DNA of 64,000 nt, taken from the NCBI GenBank assembly GCA_032173965.1, contig CM063290.1, positions 1,488,001 through 1,552,000 of the forward strand, written 5' to 3'. Within the stretch, counting starts at the first letter, position 1; every line of letters starts with the position of its first letter. Below the pieces are notes generated by a model. It did no database searches. It saw only the letters and a program-made list of their open reading frames with translations, and was not told the DNA's origin. Below, one piece after another: positions 56,330 to 64,000 of the stretch. A program made the translations under genes and the position numbers. This stretch comes from Sitta carolinensis. Its lineage: Eukaryota; Chordata; Aves; Passeriformes; Sittidae.

Positions 56330-56530
56330 CAAGAATTTAAGTAGAATGATAGTTAACATATCACAGGGTGAAAATGTAGAATTTTGGGGGTTTTATAATG
56401 GAGTTTAAGGGCAAAGATGGAGGATTCAGGGTGTGTCCCTGCCCTTCTTCTTCATCTTTTGTTCTCCAGGTCTTCCTAAACCAAAACTGAGTTTAGAAAC
56501 TCAGAAGCTTCAGGCCCAGGAGACTCAGGC
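56330..56530 (+). mobile_element. Interspersed LTR-like fragment (copy 2) with a second dispersed repeat
   Basis: 56363-56430 parallels the inverted copy at 27640-27790 (TATCACAGGG, GTAGAATTTTGGGGG, AAGATGGAGGATTC). 56480-56525 is the inverse of 40845-40885. I infer pieces of ERV LTRs; no coding part is seen. Confidence 0.45.
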
Positions 56531-57554
56531 CACACCTCTCAGGTGTTCCTGGGTGTGTTTTGGGACACAAACTCGTGTTTGGATCAAAGTGGAGCCTCTG
56601 GAAGGTGAATTTTTGGCAGGAGGCCCTGTTGGAAGGGGCTGCATCCTGAGTTCCCCCGCAGGTTTGGGATCAGTGTGTGTGCTGAGAATCCACAAGAGGT
56701 GATTCCAGCTCTCAGCCCGGCCTCTGGGGACTGGAAAGGCAGGAAAAAGATTCACTGGCCATGGATTTGTTTCAAGCTCCTTGAACACCCCAAAGTTGTG
56801 TTTGTCCTGGTGGGAAAATCCAGTTTTGTCACCAGGAGCTCTCCTTGACCTTCTCACTCCAGAGCTACTGGAGTTCACTGGACTGGTGCTGTTTGGAGCA
56901 CATTCCCCTGGGAATTATTATTTCCATGAGGAAATATTCCTGATTCCTGCTCTTCCCCGTGCCATGGCTGAGCCAGGGTTTTCCAGAGTCACCTGCAATT
57001 CCTGGGCACTGCCCAGCCCTGCCTGTGAGGAGCTGGAAATGGAAGCCCGTGGTGTGTTGTGCTCTAATTTATGCCAGGAAGCAGATTTAAATTATGCAAA
57101 TTGCTGTCTGCACTGAATCTGCCATCTGGAAAAAGTTCTGCATGCAAAAGTCTGTCGGGGCAAGGCGAGGGATGGGGGATCACTGGGAAGGGAGAGCTGA
57201 TGGAATGAAAACAAGCTGCTCCCAGAAAATTTATTCCCCTGCTCCAGTCCAGTGGCAAAGCTGATCTTCCATAGGAGGCAGATTAATATTGTAGGGTAAA
57301 ATAATTGTTTAAAGCTGCTTTGGAGCTGGAAGAATTCCTTTTTATCCAGAAGGGATAAAATGTAGGTTAGGAGGGAGAGGAGGAGCCCAAGGGAAGAGCT
57401 GGAGGTGGGCAGGGATCAGCAGTGAAAGGGTGAGGCTGAGAGAGATCCAGCCTGGAGTGTTTGGGGCCCAGGAGAAGTCCTGGAGCCATGAAACATGGAA
57501 TATTTCTGTAAAAAAATGGGAATTGCAGAGGTTCAAGGAGGCAGGATTTGCTGC

Positions 57555-57785
57555 CTCTCTGCTGTTGGAGGTCAGGGGAAGGTTCTTCCCTCAGAGGGTG
57601 CTGGGCACTGAACAGGGAATGTTGGGAACTGAACCCATTCCAAACCCTGCCCCAGCTCCAGGAGCGTTTGGAGCTGCAGGGATGCCCAGGGTGGGATTGT
57701 TGGGGGGTCTGTGCAGGACCAGGGGCTGGGATGGAGGATCCTTGGGGTCCCTTCCAGCTGAGGATTCTTGATTTTCCATCAGAGC
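57555..57785 (+). mobile_element. CR1 3' fragment
   Basis: GGGAAGGTTCTTCCCTCAGA, GGAGCGTTTGGAGCTGCAGG and GGGTCCCTTCCAGCTGAGGA follow CR1 order. Confidence 0.65.
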
Positions 57786-58239
57786 TGACTTGTGTGACTC
57801 CTTCTCTGCCAAAGCCAGAGCTCCCTGGCAGCAGGAATGTGCACCTTGGAGTTACATCCCCTCTGGGCTGAATTTCTGGGACAATCCCCCCTTTCTGAGC
57901 AGGGATTGCCTTTCCTTGTGCCCCCAGGAATGTCCTCAGGTAAAACCCAGCAGAGGCCTCTCCAGAAATCAGTGTTGGTGGAGTCCAGGACTTGTGGACC
58001 TCCCTGGAAAGGCAGAGGTTGGTTCTCCACAGCCTCACCAACACCAACCCCCTGGCTTGCCCAGCCCCTGTGTGCCCAGTCTGGGGCAGCAGCTCCGTGT
58101 CCTCAGGCATGGGGACATCCTAAAATCTGGGTCTTTCTGAGTTTCTAAAGCTCTATTTTTTTCCCTGATATTTTTCTTGTTCCCACAACTTGCCCATAAA
58201 CACCAAAATTGTTTAAGTAACGATGCTCCTGTTTAAAAT

Positions 58240-58455
58240 TCTTTCTGTAAGACAGACTTTCTTTTAATGTCCCTCTAGTTTAACCAATGGGAGTGAAGTC
58301 ACTCATTCACCAATCACAGCAGCCTGTCAAAAATATATAAAAAATATATAAAAAAGGAACCAGTGTTTAAAATAAACAGAGACAAATTAATCTCTCCAAA
58401 GTGTTCCAAAAACTCTCGTGTCGCGTGTTATCCGCCGCAACGACGACACCCCGGG
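58240..58455 (+). mobile_element. ERV LTR 3' portion (probable solo LTR)
   Basis: Promoter-like order of an LTR: CCAATGGG and CCAATCACAG boxes, a TATATAAAAAAG TATA region, AATAAACAGAGAC poly(A) signal, and the TCGTGTCGCGTGTTATCCGC CpG-rich end with CGACGACAC. No viral coding sequence is adjacent. The 5' limit is not clear. Confidence 0.6.
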
Positions 58456-58929
58456 AGGCAGAGCAGTAATTACAGAATTAATTAATTAATTGCAGCAGTA
58501 ATTACAGAAAGCTTTGCCAGATTTTTCCTCGCTGCTGCTGCCCGGGCTCCTGAGCACGAGGGGGGCTGTGCAGGGACCCCTCACTCCTGCGAGGCACGGC
58601 GTTAATTTGGGAGAGGAACAGCTGGAGCAGGCAGGGCTGCTCCACAAGCCCTGCCAGCTCCTGCTGCAATCAGACAGCAAACAAATGGTTCCCATTCCAG
58701 CCCGGGCTGGCTTCCCAGGATAAACTAGTGCTGTGGAATTGTATTCCCACAAGCAGCACGAGCTCCTATTTAAAAAGCATCGCACAAGCCTGTGTGTTCC
58801 TGATTATTGCTGGGATGAAGGGAGAAACATTGCAGTGCTGGTTTATTTTTGCTCACCGTGCTCGTAACTAAGCTGGGAGTGCTTTTCTTCTTCCCATGGA
58901 GCTGTTGCTGCAGATGGGATATTGGGAAT

Positions 58930-59030
58930 TAGGAATTTCTGGCTGGAGGGTAGGCAGGGGCTGAGCTGGAATTCCCAGAGCAGCTGGGGCTGCCCCTGCA
59001 TCCCTAGCAGTGTCCAAGGCCAGGTTCCTA
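58930..59030 (+). mobile_element. CR1 3' fragment
   Basis: GAATTCCCAGAGCAGCTGGG followed by CCTAGCAGTGTCCAAGGCCA. Confidence 0.65.
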
Positions 59031-59159
59031 AAATTCCCATTTTAGGGATGGAAGATGCAGCCATTCCATGTTTCTTGAGAAATCCTGGAATCCCTGCAAG
59101 ATTCCTGCTGGTGTGCAAGGGGCTCTCAGCTTTCCATGCAGGGGGAATGGGTTTCCATG

Positions 59160-59390
59160 GAGAGAGGGCAGGGCTGGGTGGGATTTAGGAAGGAATTCCA
59201 AAACCAGAATTTGAGAGTGGGGAGGGGCTGGGCTGGAATTCCCAGAGCAGCTGGGGCTGCCCCTGGATCCCTGGCAGTGCCCAAATCCAAGCTGGAAAGT
59301 GTTTGGAGCAGCCTGGGACAGTGGCAGGGGTCCTGGAGGTGGATGGGCTCTAAGATCCCTTCCCACCCAAACCCCCCTGGGATTCTCCAG
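59160..59390 (+). mobile_element. CR1 3' fragment
   Basis: GAATTCCCAGAGCAGCTGGG, GCAGTGCCCAAATCCAAGCT and AAGATCCCTTCCCACCCAAA, the CR1 3' order, next to the previous fragment. Confidence 0.7.
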
Positions 59391-62300
59391 CAGGAGAGTC
59401 TGGCTCTCAGGAGTTCCTCACCTTGGGATGGCACAGCTTTGCAGTCCTGGTACTTTGGTGTTTTGTGTTGGTCTCTTCTGCCCATAAAAATGGATTTTCC
59501 AACAGGGAAGTGATCACTGATCCAGGGAACCCAGTGGATATTCCTGGGCTTAATCCCTAAATTTAGGGCTCGTGTTTTATGGTGGTTTTAATGAAGAACC
59601 ATGGGCTCCAAATGCCCTCTTCCCACCAGAGAGCCTGGCACCGTGCTGGAATTCCTGCCAGCAATGCCCCAAACGCCCCAAGCTCTGCCTCATCTCCAGC
59701 ACGGAGCTTTGCCTGGCTCCAGAGATCCCGAGCATCTCCCAGCCGCCCTGTCCTCCCCCAGCCAGAGCTGCTCTCCCTGGAGAGCCTTTCCTGGGGAGCC
59801 CTCAGCTGACCTTTGCCAGCCCTGCCAAGGCAGCAGCACAACACCCAGCCCTGGCTTTGTGGGTTTTTTAAGCCAGGCTCTGACAGATCCCTCCCGAGAA
59901 TGCTGCAGCTGCCACAGGTCCGAGCTCAGCATCTCCAAGGTAACATTTCCAGAACGTTTCCTTCCAGCTTCCCCCTCACCCCTGCACACCCACAATCCAC
60001 AGGGATGGACTCCTCGTGCCCGTTTGACCTTTTCTGCTGCTTTTCAGTCCAGAAAGCTCATCCTGTGACCCCGGGGCAGCTCGGCAGGGCTTGTGTGTTA
60101 TTCCAGTGGTGTTCCTGACGTTCCTGCAGCATCAAACCTGGCAAAAAAATGGGATGTTTCACTCTCAGGCTCGGCTCTGAAAGGTCTTTGGTGTCACTGT
60201 GAGCTTTGAAAATTAAAGGGGTTCTAAAAGCAGCTGGAAAAGGAGAGATTTAATCAGAGAGATGCTGTCCTGGGGGAGCCTGAGGGCTCTGCCTGGCTCT
60301 TGGCTGGCAGAGGAGTTCAAAGCTCTGGGGAATGGAGTTTCTGTCCTTGCTGCCCCTTGGATGGAGACATTTCAAAGGAAGGGTTTTGTTGTTTCTCTTT
60401 CTGACATTTGAGTTCAGTTTTGGTCTTGGAAACCCAAAGCAGAGGCTCCTTCCAGCCAGGGAGAGCAGGCAGTGAGGGAAGGGGGGGTTCTTTAACTCTG
60501 AATAATTGTGCTGCAGTTTGGTTCAGGTTGGAGAAAGGTCCTGGAAGGGCAACAAAGCTGGTGCAATTCCAGCCCTCCCCATGGCCAGGGCCTCCTTTCA
60601 TCATCCCAGGTTTTGTGTGTGAACATTTGATTTGGTTTTTGATCTGATCTTGAGATGTCTGGGAGTGGAGACCTTTAATTTCCTGTCCTGGTGGATCTGC
60701 CTTTGCCATCCTCCTGGATCTGCCTTTGAAATCCTCCTAGGGATGTGTTTTTGCAGGGAACTGGGACTGGGGAAAGGCCCCTTCCCTCTGTATAGATGCC
60801 CCAAAAATCTCAGCCTGGGAGGGCAGAATTAACAACCCAATCAAGCCAATATTGTTTAATTCATAATTCATTATAAACTGACCCCACTGACTGGATGAAC
60901 TGAGGATGCTGCAGGTCCTGGAGTCACCTTCCCATTTCCCAGCAGAGAAATTCACTGGAGCAGGAGCAGCTGCTGCAGAAAAGCAGGATTTGGGCTCTGT
61001 GATGGAAGAATCAAACATCCCTGGAAAGGCTCAGCCAGGATTATTTGCTCTCAGGCTCTCAGCTGAGCAGCACCAAGAGCAGTTTTACCTCTCAGGAACT
61101 TGTTAAAAAACTTGAAATAGGGTTTGGTCACAATGGGGACTGCCACAAAGCCAGGGGGGGTTTAATCATTATTTTATCATTATTTTATACATATTTCTAT
61201 AAATGAGTGGCAGGTTTCCCTTGGAGAGTATTCCAGAAAAATCAGATTTCAGGCTGGGAGTTGTGTGGCTGCCTGGGTAGAAAAGCTGTGAGGAATCAAA
61301 GCTTTTCCAGCTTTTCAGGATGGAGCAGCCACTGAAATTAGAAGGAAGAAAAACTGGATGAGGTGTTGAAGGAGTTCTCCTGGCAGCTCCTGTGAGCTGA
61401 GGAGCAGGATTAGGGAGAGCTGGAGATTTGGGGAGCAAAGCTCAGTTTTAGTCTGCCTCCAGCTTTTGGGATGAACTCCTGCCTCTTGCTCTTCAGGGCA
61501 GCAAAGCTGCAAAATCCCAAATTCCATTTCCACTGCCTGTTAAATACCAGGATATTTCCTCATTAGAATGAGGTGGATGGCAATGTCAGGTCTGTGTGGC
61601 TGAGCTCAGGGAGATTAATTAATTAATTAACAGGATCTCCATTAATGCCATGCCTGGAAATAAAGCCCCACCTGCCCGTTTTTTTCCAGAGTGCTGGTGT
61701 ATAATATCCCAAGGTTTCTCTGGAATTCAGAAATCCAGCTCTGCCCCAGAGAGTCACATTCCCATGGATTTTCCACAGAAGCAGCCACAGCAATGCTAAT
61801 TTGGGAGTTGTCTGGGGAGCAAATTTGGAGTGCCAGAACAAGACTAATCCCCCCCTGTGTTTTCTCTAATAAAAGGGAAGAACACTAAATAATTAACGTC
61901 AACAAATGAAAACTAATTTGCCAATTTTTAATTTTTCCCCCATTGCGTGATCCCTGTTAATGAATAATTTACCAGCCAGAGATGAAAATAAAATGAAAGG
62001 ATTTCTCTGGGGTCTGCTGTGTTCTCTGAACATGCAGGCTAACTGTTTAGATACCCATATATATATTTCTTTTAAAAGAGGGAAAAATAACCCCAGAGAA
62101 AAGAGCATTCAGCAGGAACCAGGCAGGAATAAAAAGAGCTGCAGCCTCCAGAGGTTTTCCCATTTCCTCCCAGCCCCGAGATCATTTGGCTGAGGCTGTT
62201 TGTGAATTATTCATCCCAAGTGGAGCTCTCCCAGATTGAATGTGACCATTTCCCATCTCAGGGCTGCTGTTTTGGTTTGTGTTTCAGCTTTTCCTGGGCT

Positions 62301-62625
62301 GCCCTTTCCCCCGAGGGGGGGATCTGTCAGTCAGGCACTGACGCAGCTGGGAATGGGAACGGGGAGAGCTGGGAAACCTCGGGAATGGGGCCGTGCTCGG
62401 CTTTGGCTTTGGAGCGTGGCCTCCAAGGGAAAAGTGTTTGTTATTGCAGCTCTGGGTTGGGTTTAGGGTCCTGAGCATCCCGATCCCTGGGTCAGGTCAG
62501 CAGGAGCATCCCGGGCTGGGTCCCTGCTCGTGGAGGGGAGGGAGGGCACGGGGCTCAATAAAACTGTTCAAAACTTGGGCTTCTGCTGCCTCCCCAAACC
62601 TGCTCAGGCTTGGCGGGGTTAAATG
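59391..62625. other. Unassigned, probably IQCJ intron 1
   Basis: No exon recognised on either strand. Possible decayed CR1 body near 60535-60600. (TTAA)n near 61618. Confidence 0.35.
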
Positions 62626-62629
62626 GGAC

Positions 62630-63285
62630 TGGGAAACAGGTCCATGGTGGGAAACCGAGCTGGGAAAACAGATCTGGGATTGGGAAACTGATCTGGGACT
62701 GGGAAACAGATCTGGACTGGGAACAGATCTGGGAAACAGATCCAAGGTGGGAAACAGAGCTGGGAAAACAGATCTGGGATGGGAAACGATCCAAGGTGGG
62801 AAACAAAGCTGGGAAAACAGATCTGGGATTGGGAAACTGATCTGGGACAGTGGGAAACAGATCTGGGACTGGGAAACAGATCTGGGAAACAGATCCAAGG
62901 TGGGAAACAGAGCTGGGAAAACAGATCTGGGACTGGGAAACAGATCCAAGGTGGGAAACAGAGCTGGGAAAGCAGATCTGGGATTGGAAAACTGATCTGG
63001 GATTGGGAAACAGATCCAAGGTGGGAAACAGAGCTGGAAAAACAGATCTGGGACTGGGAAACTGATCTGGGATTGGGAAACAGATCCAGAATTGGGAAAA
63101 CAGATCTGGGATTGGGAAACAAATCTGGGATTGGGAAACAGATCCAGGACTGGCAAAACAGATCCAGAATTGGCAAAACAGATCTGGTATTGGGAAACAG
63201 ATCCAGGATTGGGAAAACTGATCCAGGATTGGGAAACAGATCCAGGATTGGAAACAGATCTGGGATTGGGAAACGGATCCCTGTC
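62630..63285. repeat. 19-bp minisatellite
   Basis: About 33 copies of GGGAAACAGATCTGGGATT and variants (ATCCAAGGT, AGAGCTGG). Contains many BglII-type AGATCT sites. Confidence 0.94.
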
Positions 63286-64000
63286 AGAGGCACTGCCCAG
63301 GGATGTTTAATTTGCAATAGTCCAAACCATCACAACCAATGGTGGCTTTTGCTGTTTTGTTGCCTGTTCAGTCTTCACCCCGGGGTTAATAGAGAGTGAT
63401 GTCGAACACCAGGAGTGATTTATGGAAGGCAGGCAGCTTTTGGCACCCTGGGATGTGGATAAAGTCAACTGCAAATTGTTTTCACATTCTAAATTACTGC
63501 ACCCAGCTCTGGAGGAGGCTGGAAAAAGTGCCAGAGGGAAAGAGTGGGAGAAGGAAAGCTCAGGTGGTTATCTCTGAACTGAGCTGTGCCACAAAAAAAA
63601 TCCAATTTTTAAGCCAAACCTCTGTGCTGAACACCAGGGAATTCATGGAATTCCTGGGAATTACCATGGACGTGGGGATTCCCAGCTCCACACCTGCCAC
63701 ATCAAACTGGTGCCACCCCTGCTGCTGGAACAGCCACTGGTGCAGGCTGGAAATCTCTTAATTAAGAGCCTGGATAGGATTTGATTGCAGAACAAAGATT
63801 CTGGAAGCAGGAGCTGGTGCTCTTCCCACGACTATCTCTGGAATCAAACACCCAAGATGGGAAAGAAAACTTCCCTCTTTGACTCTGTGTAATTTTTTTT
63901 TTTTTTTTTTTTTTTTTGTAGCTCTGATATTCCCTTTCCAATTTGTGCTGGATTTTCAATAAAATACTTTTATCATTATTCCAGTTTCTTTGTCATTATT
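63286..64000. other. Unassigned right edge
   Basis: No gene recognised. T-run of about 25 at 63893-63917 and an AATAAA near 63959. Confidence 0.35.

Noticed and set aside
1..64000. CRISPR array, operons, bacterial genes
   Set aside because: Repeats are head-to-tail minisatellites without unique spacers, and the gene is intron-containing vertebrate.
1..64000. tRNA or rRNA genes
   Set aside because: I saw no A-box/B-box pair with a cloverleaf and no rRNA-like stretch; a tRNAscan run would be decisive.
52304..64000. Further IQCJ exons in the window
   Set aside because: I scanned for the second-exon coding sequence between acceptor and donor signals and recognised none; a translated search would settle it.

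Overview
This is vertebrate nuclear DNA, most likely from a bird and possibly a songbird. The evidence is one split gene with GT-AG introns, many 3'-end fragments of CR1-type LINEs in both orientations, an ERV-type LTR fragment, CpG-rich promoters and very many GC-rich minisatellites. There is no bacterial-style operon, CRISPR array or phage. By my estimate, tandem repeats fill about a third of the window.

The clearly supported gene is MFSD1 (plus strand, coding from 14670 to 31517, 17 coding exons). It encodes a 12-helix lysosomal major facilitator transporter. I rebuilt the exons by joining GT-AG boundaries that keep the reading frame and comparing with the family as I remember it. Eight of its 16 introns carry a minisatellite, each with a different unit. 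Intron 10 contains a truncated duplicate of exon 11, and the 3' end offers three possible C-termini. The promoter carries four clustered CACGTG boxes, two of them exact matches to the CLEAR element of lysosomal genes.

Layout. 1-2185: CpG-rich edge, G-rich minisatellites, then AT-rich single-copy DNA. 2186-2402: an orphan exon-like block. 3150-10915: CR1 fragments, a 33-bp minisatellite and poly(A) tracts in unassigned sequence. 10920-14560: four minisatellites leading to the MFSD1 promoter. 14560-31520: MFSD1. 31520-32965: probable long 3' UTR. 33490-52130: intergenic, with a 24-bp array, a 60-bp array of 33 units, an AGGTCA array with DR4/DR5 spacing, a polypurine tract, a 40-bp array, a 121-bp array and a long CCCTT tract. 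52130-53130: a second CpG-rich promoter holding ATG-CGG-CTG followed by a splice donor. I read this as the first coding exon of IQCJ/IQCJ-SCHIP1, which lies next to MFSD1 on the same strand in human. From 52304 to the right edge is then probably IQCJ intron 1, with a near-perfect hairpin, a 42-bp and a 19-bp array, CR1 pieces and an LTR fragment.

Long open frames elsewhere (up to about 770 codons) come from tandem repeats whose period is a multiple of three, or which lack stop triplets. I do not call them genes.
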